Positions 16,541-25,008 of a stretch of DNA of 64,000 bases are shown piece after piece (the stretch's first letter is position 1; every line of letters begins with the position of its first letter). Under the pieces are notes generated by a model, which saw nothing but the letters and a program-made list of their open reading frames with translations, was not told where the DNA came from and did no database searches. A program made the position numbers and the translations under genes. This DNA comes from Porcincola intestinalis (lineage in GTDB: Bacteria; Bacillota; Clostridia; Lachnospirales; Lachnospiraceae). The stretch is from the NCBI RefSeq assembly GCF_009696445.1, contig NZ_VULZ01000003.1, positions 124,001 to 188,000 on the forward strand. Direction: 5' to 3'.

Positions 16541-17845
16541 TCAGATTCCCTGTCCGCCCGCCGATTCCCCCACGGTGGGGGTACTTTCAGAATCTGCATC
16601 TGTGCTGCCGGAGTCCTGATCACTCTTCTGTCTGTTCCCCGGTTCCTTCCTCCCGAAAACCTGGTTTCCGGCACCTGGATTACTGGCTCCGACATCTGTC
16701 TTCCCGGTGCTCTCATCCGTACTGCCGGACTCCGCATCCGTCTCATCTGTGCTCCCGGAATTTGCATCCGTGTCACCGGGATGCTGATTCCCTGGTCCAT
16801 GACCGTCAGGTATCATGCCTTCTTTGCCCATTCCGCCTCCGAACTGGTTGGTCAGCTCTGTCACCTCTTCCCCGTTTACAGCGACGGTTCCGCCATTGAG
16901 TGCCCCGGTTCCATCGTAGTCAAACGGAGAATTGCACTCGATCGAAATATTTCCGCCATTGATTGTGAGATCGCCATTGGAATCAATTCCATCTGTATCA
17001 CCTGCTCCCATCTTGATCGACAGTGTTCCGCCATTGATCTCAACCTGCACATTGTTCTTGTCGCTGTTCGCCGCAGCATTGATTCCATCATCACTTGCGC
17101 TGATCTCAAATGTTCCTCCATCAATCCGGACATACGTGCTCTCCATGCCTTCCTTCGCGTCGATTGTGAAGGTTCCGTCACAGATGGCAGTCGAGTCATT
17201 GGACTCCAGTCCCTTTCCGGATGCTGTAATGTTGTACGTACCGCCCGTGACGGTTAGTTCATCCTTTGACGTGATGCCATTGTCCGTCGAGCTGATTGTG
17301 AGCGTTCCTGTCCCGTTCAGCGTCAGATCGGACTTTGCGAAGATCACGGCATCTGTCTTGACATCGTTTTCTGTATCTTCCGTAAATGTCCCGGATACCG
17401 TGAGTGCATTCTCGCTGCCCTCCGCCGTCGTGACGAAACACTTGTCCGCATCCAGCACGTAGATGACCGGAGACGACGTGTTGGTTACCGTCACATTATC
17501 CAGGATGAGCTGCACCTTGGCTTCAGGTGCATTGACAAGCACTGTACAGTCTGATGCAGTTCCCTGGAGAATGTACGTTCCTTCCTCTGTGATGGACAGG
17601 GTCTGTCCGTCGGTCACCTCAATTGTCTGTGCGTCTGATGTATCCGGGCTTTGCTCCATGTCGCGGTCTGAATACCACTCTCCGTCTGTCGTATCAGCAG
17701 CTTCCGATGCTTCTGAATCGACAGTGCTTTCTGATGCTGTCGTCGTCTCTGAAGCATTTGATGAATTGGCGGCATAGGCTGTCAGCATGATGGACAGTCC
17801 AAGGATAGCGGCTGGAAAAAGTACTCTGAAAAATTTGTTCTTCAT
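16541..17845 (-). CDS. secreted beta-helix carbohydrate-binding protein (Cthe_2159 type)
   Basis: 434 aa. A signal sequence (residues 1-26) leads into a Thr/Ser/Glu-rich linker and then, from about 75 to 330, repeated turns of a right-handed beta-helix: VQLILDNVTVTN, DLTLNGTGTLTISS, STDNGITSKDELTVTGG, SASDDGINAAA, DGIDSNGDLTINGG. This matches the calcium-dependent polysaccharide-binding family typified by Cthe_2159. The tail (335-434) is a G/S/D/T/P-rich disordered region without a sortase motif. It is the first gene of the leftward glycan operon and has a regulator site upstream at 17924-17956. Family members often lie near VTC and DUF4956 genes. Its ligand here is unknown. Confidence 0.82.
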   Translation of the reverse strand: MKNKFFRVLFPAAILGLSIMLTAYAANSSNASETTTASESTVDSEASEAADTTDGEWYSDRDMEQSPDTSDAQTIEVTDGQTLSITEEGTYILQGTASDCTVLVNAPEAKVQLILDNVTVTNTSSPVIYVLDADKCFVTTAEGSENALTVSGTFTEDTENDVKTDAVIFAKSDLTLNGTGTLTISSTDNGITSKDELTVTGGTYNITASGKGLESNDSTAICDGTFTIDAKEGMESTYVRIDGGTFEISASDDGINAAANSDKNNVQVEINGGTLSIKMGAGDTDGIDSNGDLTINGGNISIECNSPFDYDGTGALNGGTVAVNGEEVTELTNQFGGGMGKEGMIPDGHGPGNQHPGDTDANSGSTDETDAESGSTDESTGKTDVGASNPGAGNQVFGRKEPGNRQKSDQDSGSTDADSESTPTVGESAGGQGI

Positions 17846-17923
17846 GGTCTGTTCCTCTCTTTCTATCTTGTGAACAACAGGTTCCGTATCAGCCTGATTG
17901 ATTCAATTTGAACTGATAGGACT

Positions 17924-17956
17924 GTTATAGAGGATCAACCTTAAGCCAAATTAAAA
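17924..17956 (-). promoter_or_regulatory. promoter of the glycan operon with tandem 11-bp operator
   Basis: On the minus strand: TTTTAATTTGG (17956-17946) and CTTAAGGTTGA (17945-17935), 5 bases, then -10 TATAAC (17929-17924). The arrangement equals that of the VTC promoter. The first half-site is also the U-tract of the upstream terminator, so part of the match may have another cause. Confidence 0.55.
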
Positions 17957-17982
17957 GCGGGACAGCAAACCTGCTGTCCCGC
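17948..17982 (-). terminator. rho-independent terminator of the comEA-regulator operon
   Basis: A perfect 11-bp stem (GCGGGACAGCA with TGCTGTCCCGC, 17957-17967 and 17972-17982) with a 4-base loop is followed on the minus strand by TTTTAATTT. It lies 48 bases after the response regulator stop and directly abuts the operator of the next operon. Confidence 0.78.
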
Positions 17983-18029
17983 TGATGTTTCAATTATCTA
18001 TTTACATCTCATGATACATTCTTCATTCA

Positions 18030-18719
18030 TTATGCGGCAAAGTAGTATCCAACCCCCCACTTGGTGTGGACATACTTCGGGTCGGAAGGATTCTCCTCGA
18101 TCTTCTCACGCAGCCGTCTGATATGGACATCGACTGTGCGGACATCACCCGGATAATCATAGCCCCAGACAAGATTCAGCAGATTCTCACGGCTGTAGAC
18201 CTTGTTCGGATTCAGAACCAGCAGCTCCAGAACATCGAATTCCTTTGCCGTCAGATTGATGTCCTTTCCCTTGATCGACACCCTGCGCGCATCACAGTCC
18301 ATGACAAGGTCTCCAGCCTGAACGACCTTCTCCTTCTGCTCCTGTGCAGCCTTTGTCTGCGTTCTGCGCATGATGGCCTTGATCCGGGCTTTGACCTCAA
18401 GAATATTAAAAGGCTTCGTGATATAGTCATCCGCTCCGTACTCCAGGCCGAGGATCTTGTCCATGTCCTCACCCTTGGCAGTCAGCATGATAATCGGCAC
18501 ATCCGAAAACTCCCGGATCTGCTGGCAGACCTGCAGGCCATCCAGCTTCGGAAGCATAAGATCCAGAAGAACAATGTCATATTGGTTCTCCCTTGCCTTC
18601 TGAACAGCTTCCTCCCCGTCATAGGCGCAGTCCACTTCCATATCATCCTGCTCCAGACTGAAGCGGATTCCTTTCACGATCAGCTTTTCATCATCAACAA
18701 CAAGAACCTTCTTTGCCAT
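18030..18719 (-). CDS. OmpR/WalR-type response regulator, separated from its kinase
   Basis: 229 aa. Receiver domain with VVDDEK, phospho-acceptor Asp in VLLDLMLPKLDG (near residue 52), VPIIMLTAKG and Lys in ITKPFNILE; C-terminal winged helix with LTAKEFDVLELL, YSRENLLNLVWGYDYPGDVRTVDVHIRRLREKI split across recognition and wing, ending WGVGYYF. I start at ATG 18719 (MAKKVLVVDDEK); a TTG at 18749 overlapping the comEA stop is an alternative. No kinase follows: a strong terminator ends the operon. The likely partner is the kinase at 8543-10009, which lies in the expected direction but 8 kb away. The comEA gene lies directly upstream. Confidence 0.92.
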   Translation of the reverse strand: MAKKVLVVDDEKLIVKGIRFSLEQDDMEVDCAYDGEEAVQKARENQYDIVLLDLMLPKLDGLQVCQQIREFSDVPIIMLTAKGEDMDKILGLEYGADDYITKPFNILEVKARIKAIMRRTQTKAAQEQKEKVVQAGDLVMDCDARRVSIKGKDINLTAKEFDVLELLVLNPNKVYSRENLLNLVWGYDYPGDVRTVDVHIRRLREKIEENPSDPKYVHTKWGVGYYFAA

Positions 18720-18745
18720 GCTCTCTGCCTCTGCCTTCGCCTTTG

Positions 18746-19657
18746 TCAAACTGTAATCCGATCCTGGATCTTTGAATACACTGCCGATTTAATCCCACTG
18801 ATGTTCATGATCTCCTCAGGAGTCGTGAACGCACCGTGCTCCTCCCTGTACCGGATAATTGAATCCGCCTTGGATTCTCCGATGCCCGGGAGCGTCATCA
18901 GCTCTTCCCTCTGCGCAGTATTCAGGTTCACACGCGCCTCTCCGTCGTTCCCGGTGGACGCCGGGCTTCCAGTTCCGTTCTTTTCAGGCACTTGTCCGGA
19001 AGCAGCGGAACTAGTGCCTCCCTGACTGATACCAATTGCCGTCCCCTGGCTGTCTGTGAGTCCTTTGCTCCCGGAAATGAGTCCCCCGCTGCTGTCTGTA
19101 TGCCCGGCTTGCCTGAGAATCGCGGTTTCTTCTCTTGTCGGAACTGTGAGCATCGCACCGTCAAAGAGCGGCTGCGCCTGGTTGAGCCATTCAGTATCCG
19201 CATCGCTTCGAAAACCGCCGGCGGCCTCAATCGCCCGAAAAATCCGGGCATTCTCCTCAAGCTGATAGACACCAGGCCGGTTCACCGCACCGCGCACATA
19301 AACCACGATCTTCGCTGCAGTCACCTGCATATTGTCCGACGCTGCACTGTCAGGCACGGGCGCCCTGCCTGCGGCTGCTGCTGCGGTGTCTGCTGCCTCT
19401 GCTACACTGTCTGCTGCAGCTTCCTTATCTTCGGCTGCAGTACTATCTGTCGCCGCTGTCACACTGTCCGCCGCTGCTGCCGCACCTTCTGCTGCAGCCT
19501 CATGCTCCGTGCTCCGAACGGGATGAGTTGGCAGATCCTGGATTCCGGTCACCTCGACCATCTGTCCGCTTCCGCATCCAGCTGTCAGCCCTGAAAGCAG
19601 AAGAATGAGAAGGAGTCTGCACCTTCCTGCCGCGCTTTTCTTACATATCTGTTTCAA
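18746..19657 (-). CDS. comEA: ComEA-type DNA-binding competence protein
   Basis: 303 aa. ComEA binds double-stranded DNA at the outer face of the membrane and passes it to ComEC. The N-terminus has a signal with a lipobox-like LTAGC (near residue 27), then an Ala/Asp/Thr-rich linker of about 60 residues, an SLBB domain (VYVRGAVNRPGVYQL, AIEAAGGF), another linker, and a C-terminal double helix-hairpin-helix (VNLNTAQREELMTLPGIGESKA, then INISGIK-like turn). The start is a TTG at 19657 because GGGAGG lies 9 bases before it; an earlier TTG would be too close to that site. Lipid anchoring instead of a membrane helix is inferred. Confidence 0.88.
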   Translation of the reverse strand: MKQICKKSAAGRCRLLLILLLSGLTAGCGSGQMVEVTGIQDLPTHPVRSTEHEAAAEGAAAAADSVTAATDSTAAEDKEAAADSVAEAADTAAAAAGRAPVPDSAASDNMQVTAAKIVVYVRGAVNRPGVYQLEENARIFRAIEAAGGFRSDADTEWLNQAQPLFDGAMLTVPTREETAILRQAGHTDSSGGLISGSKGLTDSQGTAIGISQGGTSSAASGQVPEKNGTGSPASTGNDGEARVNLNTAQREELMTLPGIGESKADSIIRYREEHGAFTTPEEIMNISGIKSAVYSKIQDRITV

Positions 19658-19710
19658 TCCGCACAACCTCCCGGACCAGGAATCCGGTTTTCCCCGCCAT
19701 GCGTGTCATC

Positions 19711-19739
19711 AGTTTAACAAAATATTCACAATTTGTGAA
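19711..19739 (-). promoter_or_regulatory. comEA operon promoter overlapped by a 15-bp palindrome
   Basis: On the minus strand TTCACA (19739-19734) and TAAACT (19716-19711) are spaced by 17 bases. The -35 box lies in the perfect odd palindrome TTCACAATTTGTGAA (19725-19739), a likely operator for an unidentified regulator. Confidence 0.5.
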
Positions 19740-19747
19740 GCCTTGCT

Positions 19748-21256
19748 TCATGCTCTATAGTCCGCCCAGGCGAGCGCCGCTGCGACAGCTCTGTGCCATC
19801 CGCCCAGGAGACTTTCCCGCTCCTCCTCCGTCATGGTGGGCTCAAAGACATGACCGACAGACCAGTTCTCCCGCAGCTCCTCCTTATCCTTCCAGACCCC
19901 TGTGCACAGTCCGGCCAGGAATGCCGCGCCCATCGCCGTTGTCTCCACGCATTCAGGCCTGGTGACCTCCGTATTCAGAAGGTCAGACTGAAACTTCATC
20001 AGGAAATCATTCGCGGAAGCTCCTCCATCCACTTTGAGATTGCAAATCTGAAGCTCCGAATCCTTCTCCATCGCCGTCAGGACATCCGCCGTCTGGTAAG
20101 CCAGAGATTCCACCGTTGCACGCACCAGATGGCTTCTGTTTGTTCCCCTTGTCAGGCCGACAATCATCCCCCTCGCCGATGAATTCCAGTACGGAGCCCC
20201 GAGCCCGGTAAAAGCAGGCACAACATAGCAGCCGTCTGTGTCCTCAACCTCTCTGCAGTACCGTTCGGATTCCGGCGCCGAGGGGATGATCTTCAGCTCA
20301 TCCCTGAGCCACTGGATCGAAGCTCCGGCGACGAACACGGAACCCTCAAGCGCATACTGCACCTTTCCTGGCGCAAGAGAGACGGCAATCGTCGATAGGA
20401 GGCCATGGCTGGAGCTGATGACCTTGTTTCCTGTGTTCATCAGCATGAAGCACCCTGTCCCGTACGTATTCTTTACATCTCCCGCATCAAAGCAGCACTG
20501 CCCGAAAAGTGCGCTCTGCTGATCCCCGGCAGCCCCGCAGATCGGGATGCCGTCACCGATCAGGCAGTCCTTCGTCCTGCCATACGGATAACTTGACGGA
20601 ACGACCTCCGGCAGCATCTGTTCCGGGATTCCCAGCTTCTCCAGGATCTCCTGATCCCAGCAAAGATTGTGGATGTCGAACATCATCGTCCTGGACGCAT
20701 TCGTATAGTCTGTGACATGGACGTCGCCGCCCGTCAGATTCCAGATCAGCCAGCTGTCAACCGTTCCGAACAGCAGCCGCCCCTTTCGGGCAAGTTCCCG
20801 GCTTCCAGGGACATGGTCAAGAATCCATTTCAGCTTTGTGGCAGAAAAATAAGGGTCTGGAATCAGTCCGGTCTTCTCCCGGATTCTGTCTCCAAACCCA
20901 TCCTGAACCAGCTCCTCCACAATCGGAGATGTCCGCCTGCACTGCCAGACAATCGCATTGTAGACCGGTTTTCCGGTAAACCGGTCCCATACAATCGTTG
21001 TCTCGCGCTGATTTGTGATACCGATCGCCGCAATATTCTCCGGACCTGCCCCGATCCTGCCCATGGCTTCCGCAGCAACACCGATCTGGGTCGACCAGAT
21101 CTCCATCGGATTCTGCTCGACCCAGCCCGGGTGCGGATAAATCTGCTGAAACTCGCGCTGAACAAGCGAGCAGACCTTTCCCTTTCTGTCAAAGAGAATG
21201 CAGCGGTTTGATGTCGTCCCCGCATCCAGCGCCATGATATACTGTCCCTGTTCCAT
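19748..21256 (-). CDS. glpK: glycerol kinase
   Basis: 502 aa, the normal length. GlpK phosphorylates glycerol to sn-glycerol 3-phosphate. FGGY-family motifs are clear: N-terminal [32 protein letters not shown], the ATP/substrate region [28 protein letters not shown], and C-terminal [15 protein letters not shown] and [13 protein letters not shown]-like stretch ([11 protein letters not shown]). GGGAGGA lies 8 bases before the ATG. No glycerol facilitator or GlpD is beside it. It has its own promoter, and no terminator separates it from comEA downstream. Confidence 0.96.
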   Translation of the reverse strand: MEQGQYIMALDAGTTSNRCILFDRKGKVCSLVQREFQQIYPHPGWVEQNPMEIWSTQIGVAAEAMGRIGAGPENIAAIGITNQRETTIVWDRFTGKPVYNAIVWQCRRTSPIVEELVQDGFGDRIREKTGLIPDPYFSATKLKWILDHVPGSRELARKGRLLFGTVDSWLIWNLTGGDVHVTDYTNASRTMMFDIHNLCWDQEILEKLGIPEQMLPEVVPSSYPYGRTKDCLIGDGIPICGAAGDQQSALFGQCCFDAGDVKNTYGTGCFMLMNTGNKVISSSHGLLSTIAVSLAPGKVQYALEGSVFVAGASIQWLRDELKIIPSAPESERYCREVEDTDGCYVVPAFTGLGAPYWNSSARGMIVGLTRGTNRSHLVRATVESLAYQTADVLTAMEKDSELQICNLKVDGGASANDFLMKFQSDLLNTEVTRPECVETTAMGAAFLAGLCTGVWKDKEELRENWSVGHVFEPTMTEEERESLLGGWHRAVAAALAWADYRA

Positions 21257-21291
21257 AGGTAATTCCTCCCATGTTTGTGTTCAATAGCACT

Positions 21292-21320
21292 ATTATACCA
21301 AACATGAGAGACCTTGTCCT
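21292..21320 (-). promoter_or_regulatory. glpK promoter
   Basis: Minus strand: AGGACA (21320-21315), 17 bases, TATAAT (21297-21292), the latter preceded by TGG as an extended -10. The leader is about 30 bases. Confidence 0.55.
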
Positions 21321-21421
21321 GATATACGGGCAAACTGCACAGCATTTAGAGCCGTCATCACCGGCAAACCTGCAAACATGACAACCTTTGCACCGGCACC
21401 CTGACGAATCAATGTATTGAA

Positions 21422-22615
21422 TTATAGTGCCTTCTCGAGAATCTTCACCATACAGTCGATATCCTGCTTCGTGATGATCAGCGGCGGAACAAAACGGATC
21501 ACATTGCCTCCTGCTGACATGACGACAAGCCCCAGATCGAGTGCCCGCCTGACGACCTCACCGACCGGATGATCCGGTGACAGCTCGAGTCCCTGCATGA
21601 AGCCCATTCCCCGGCGGTCGACGATAAAGTCATGCCGCGCGGCAACCTCATCCAATCGCTTCTCCAGATAGGGTGCTGTCTCACGGACATGTCCGACAAT
21701 ATCCAGCTTCTCAAACAGATCGAACACCTTCGATACTGCTGCACATGCAAGCGGGTTTCCGCCGTAGGTTGTCCCATGATCACCTGGCTCCAGCGAATGC
21801 TCCGCAGCCTTCTCTCCGAGAACAAACGCACCGACCGGAACGCCGCAGCCAAGTGCCTTGGCACACGTCATGATATCCGGCCTTACACCGTACGCGTCGC
21901 AGGCAAACCAGTATCCGGTCCTTCCCATACCACACTGAATCTCATCCAGGATCAGGAGGATGTCCTTCTCATCACACAGTGTCCTCAGCCCCTTCAGAAA
22001 GGCCGGGTCCGCCGGGTGGATTCCTCCCTCGCCCTGCACCGTCTCCAGGATGATCGCGCAGGTTCTGTCCGTCACACACGCACGGACTGAATCGAGATCG
22101 TTGAACTTCGCAAACCGGACGCCGCCCATCAATGGCTTGAACGGCTCCTGATAATGAGCATTGCCTGTGACAGAGAGTGCGCCGACCGTCCTTCCGTGGA
22201 AGGAATGCTCCATCGCAATGATCTCATGGTCTGCATGACCATCGCGAAGGTAGGCGTACTTGCGGGCCGCCTTGATCGCCCCCTCGATGGCCTCCGTTCC
22301 GGAATTTGTGAAAAATACCTTCGACAGCCCGGTATGGGCGACCACCTTCTGTGCCGCCTCCAGCAACGGCTTATGGTAGAACAGATTGGACGTATGAATG
22401 ATCTTGTCGATCTGCTCCTTCAGCGCCTGGTTGTACGCCTGATTGCCGTAACCGAGCGCAAAGACAGCGATTCCTGCGCCGAAGTCGAGATACTCCTTCC
22501 CATCCACATCATAAAGGTGCACGCCCTGTCCATGGTCAAACACGACCGGGAAGCGATTGTATGTGTGAAGGACGACCTGCTCGGTCTTTTCCATGATCTT
22601 CTGTGATTCTGACAT
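21422..22615 (-). CDS. argD: acetylornithine aminotransferase
   Basis: 397 aa. ArgD is a PLP class-III aminotransferase that converts N-acetylglutamate semialdehyde to N-acetylornithine. Visible motifs: FLDFGAGIAVFALGY near residue 45, FTNSGTEAIEGAIKAAR, MEHSFHGRT, LDEIQCGMGRTG (PLP-ring Asp), the Schiff-base lysine in CAKALGCGVPVGAF near residue 250, and TTYGGNPLACA. The ATG at 22615 follows GAGGAG; a TTG just before it would add one residue. It is the last gene of argCJBD, an order common in Firmicutes. No terminator is evident after it. Confidence 0.94.
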   Translation of the reverse strand: MSESQKIMEKTEQVVLHTYNRFPVVFDHGQGVHLYDVDGKEYLDFGAGIAVFALGYGNQAYNQALKEQIDKIIHTSNLFYHKPLLEAAQKVVAHTGLSKVFFTNSGTEAIEGAIKAARKYAYLRDGHADHEIIAMEHSFHGRTVGALSVTGNAHYQEPFKPLMGGVRFAKFNDLDSVRACVTDRTCAIILETVQGEGGIHPADPAFLKGLRTLCDEKDILLILDEIQCGMGRTGYWFACDAYGVRPDIMTCAKALGCGVPVGAFVLGEKAAEHSLEPGDHGTTYGGNPLACAAVSKVFDLFEKLDIVGHVRETAPYLEKRLDEVAARHDFIVDRRGMGFMQGLELSPDHPVGEVVRRALDLGLVVMSAGGNVIRFVPPLIITKQDIDCMVKILEKAL

Positions 22616-22678
22616 CAATTCTGACTCCTCTTCTCCTGATATCCCGGCAGCCGCAGCGCATCCCCCGTGCAGCGCCGC

Positions 22679-23593
22679 TCAGCCTTCCGCCTCGTCTCCG
22701 ATAATCGCTGTTCCGATTCCCTTTGTCGTGAAGAATTCCAGCAGCTGAGAGTGCGGAATCCGTCCGTCCAGGATATGGACCCGTGCGACGCCCGCCTCGA
22801 TGGCATCCACACAGTTTTGAAGCTTCGGCAGCATCCCGCCACCGGCATGTCCGCCTGCCATGAACGAAAGCGTCTGCTCGACCGTCATTTCCGAGATCAG
22901 CGTCGATGGATCATCCGGATCAGCATAGACGCCCTTGATATCAGACAGAAACACCAGTTTCTTTGCTTTCATTGCTTTCGCAATTGCGCAGGCCGCATCG
23001 TCCGCATTGATGTTATAGGAATGGTAGACCGCGTCATACCCGATCGGACAGACGACCGGAACAAAGTCATTGTCCAGCAGTGTATCGAGCAGCTCCGTGT
23101 TGACACGCTCGATATCCCCGACATAACCGATGTCCTCCCCGTCCGGCATTTTTCTCGACACCTGAAGAAGGCTTCCGTCCTTGCCGGAGACACCGCAGGC
23201 CTTCACCCCGACCTTCTCCATCAGAGAAACCAGGCTCTTGTTGATCCGGTTCAGCACCATCTCGACAACATCCATCGTCTCATCGTCCGTCACACGGAAC
23301 CCTGCCTTGAACTCTGATGTCTTCCCGATCTTCCCAAGCATCTTTGTGATGTCCTTGCCACCGCCATGAACGATGATTGGCCGGAAGCCGACCAGTTTCA
23401 GGAGCGCTACGTCCTGGATGACGTTTCGTTTCAGGTTCTCATCGACCATCGCGCTGCCGCCGTACTTGACGACGATCGTCGCGCCCTGAAAATGCTGAAT
23501 ATAGGGAAGCGCTTCGATCAGCGTTCCCGCCTTGTCCAGGTACATGGACATCTCTTCCTTGCCGAGCGGCTGTTCTGAATGAATCTCTTCCAT
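22679..23593 (-). CDS. argB: acetylglutamate kinase
   Basis: 304 aa. ArgB phosphorylates N-acetylglutamate, the second arginine-pathway step. It belongs to the amino-acid kinase family: VVKYGGSAM near residue 41, [14 protein letters not shown], the GKDGSL segment, the [23 protein letters not shown] core and a C-terminal IIGDEAEG. An N-terminal helix of about 25 residues before the core resembles the extension that in arginine-inhibited enzymes mediates hexamer formation, so feedback inhibition by arginine is plausible. AAGAGGT precedes the ATG. The gap to argD is 63 bases. Confidence 0.95.
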   Translation of the reverse strand: MEEIHSEQPLGKEEMSMYLDKAGTLIEALPYIQHFQGATIVVKYGGSAMVDENLKRNVIQDVALLKLVGFRPIIVHGGGKDITKMLGKIGKTSEFKAGFRVTDDETMDVVEMVLNRINKSLVSLMEKVGVKACGVSGKDGSLLQVSRKMPDGEDIGYVGDIERVNTELLDTLLDNDFVPVVCPIGYDAVYHSYNINADDAACAIAKAMKAKKLVFLSDIKGVYADPDDPSTLISEMTVEQTLSFMAGGHAGGGMLPKLQNCVDAIEAGVARVHILDGRIPHSQLLEFFTTKGIGTAIIGDEAEG

Positions 23594-23661
23594 CGAATCT
23601 ACCTCTTATTGATGATCCCTCACCGGGTTCGTTCCATGCCATGATAACGCGATTTCTGCCG

Positions 23662-24882
23662 TCAGGACCTGTAATCTGCGTTGATGTTGATGTATTCGTG
23701 CGTCAGGTCGCACCCCCAGGCTGTCGCCTCACAGGTTCCCTCGTGAATGTCGATAAGCGCTGTTATCTCGTCTTCGGACAGAATTTTTGTGGCCAGCTCC
23801 TCATCGAAGCCTGTCGTAACCCCATTCTTCGCAATCTGGATCTCCCCGGCGTGGCTTCTGAAGGACAGGTCAACCTTTCCTTCCTCAAATGAAGCGCCGG
23901 AATATCCCATCGCGCAGATGATGCGTCCCCAGTTTGCGTCGTGTCCCGCAATGGCAGTCTTCACCAGGCTGGACTCAATAACAGATTTTGCCAACGTCAC
24001 TGCCTGCTTCTTCGAAGATGCCCCCTGTACCTTGACTTCGAAGAGAGCATGTGCTCCCTCTCCATCCTTCGCCATCGCACGGGCAAGATGCTTTGTCACT
24101 GTTCCGACTGCCTCGCAGAACGTCTGATAGTCGTCATCCTCCTCCACAATCTCCGGATTACCGGCTCGTCCATTGGCCATCAAAAGGCAGGTGTCGTTGG
24201 TCGACATATCGCCATCTACTGATATCATGTTGAAGGAATCCTGGACAGCTGATAACAGCGCCTTCTGAAGCAGCTTCTGGCTGACGTTCGCATCCGTTGT
24301 CAGGAAGCAAAGCATCGTACCCATCTTCGGATGAATCATGCCTGCCCCCTTCGTCATCCCGCCGAGCGTCACCTCCCTGCCAGCGAGCTGAAAATGGATG
24401 CTGCACTCCTTTCGAACGGTATCGGTGGTCATGATTCCCTCCGCCGCTGCCGAGCCTGCGCCTTCTGAGTCAGACAAAAGCGGCAGCATCAGATCTATAC
24501 CATGCTCGACCTTGTCCATCGGGAGAGAGACGCCGATGACACCGGTCGAGGCGAGAAGAATCTGCTCCGGCGAAAGCCCGAGTCTGGAGGCGGCATAGGA
24601 AGCTGTTCCTATGCAGGCTTCATCGCCTGCCTTTCCCGTGCAGGCATTCGCAACGCCGCTGTTCATGACGACCGCCTGCGCCGTCCCCTTCGTCTGCACG
24701 ATCGCTCTGTCCCAGATCACCGGTGCAGCCTTGACAAGATTCGTCGTGAAGGTCCCTGCAAGGTGAAACGGAACCTCCGAGACGATCATGGACATGTCTT
24801 TTCTGCCCTTCTTGAACCCGGCGCAGACCGATGCTGCACGAAAGCCCTTTGCGGATGTAACGCCGCCCTCTCTGATCTCCAT
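23662..24882 (-). CDS. argJ: bifunctional glutamate/ornithine N-acetyltransferase
   Basis: 406 aa. ArgJ transfers acetyl from N-acetylornithine to glutamate, making the pathway cyclic; bifunctional forms also use acetyl-CoA. The self-cleaving precursor is recognisable by KGAGMIHPKMGTMLCFLTTDA, where the Thr in GTML (near residue 190) becomes the nucleophile of the beta chain, and by MNSGVANACTG in the alpha chain. The residue before the Thr is Gly; it is Ala in many ArgJ proteins. C-terminal SVDGDMSTNDT and AGHDANWGRIICAMGYSG are typical. No argA is present in the window, in keeping with the cyclic route. AAGGAG precedes the ATG. Confidence 0.94.
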   Translation of the reverse strand: MEIREGGVTSAKGFRAASVCAGFKKGRKDMSMIVSEVPFHLAGTFTTNLVKAAPVIWDRAIVQTKGTAQAVVMNSGVANACTGKAGDEACIGTASYAASRLGLSPEQILLASTGVIGVSLPMDKVEHGIDLMLPLLSDSEGAGSAAAEGIMTTDTVRKECSIHFQLAGREVTLGGMTKGAGMIHPKMGTMLCFLTTDANVSQKLLQKALLSAVQDSFNMISVDGDMSTNDTCLLMANGRAGNPEIVEEDDDYQTFCEAVGTVTKHLARAMAKDGEGAHALFEVKVQGASSKKQAVTLAKSVIESSLVKTAIAGHDANWGRIICAMGYSGASFEEGKVDLSFRSHAGEIQIAKNGVTTGFDEELATKILSEDEITALIDIHEGTCEATAWGCDLTHEYININADYRS

Positions 24883-25008
24883 GTACTGTTCTTCTCCTTC
24901 CTTCTGTCAGGCTGTCCCTGTTACGCTTCCTGCACACATCACAGAGCGATTCCGGCTGCATGCAGCGCCTGGTCCTTCTTTTAAAATCCCTTCAGATTCT
25001 CTGTCGGC

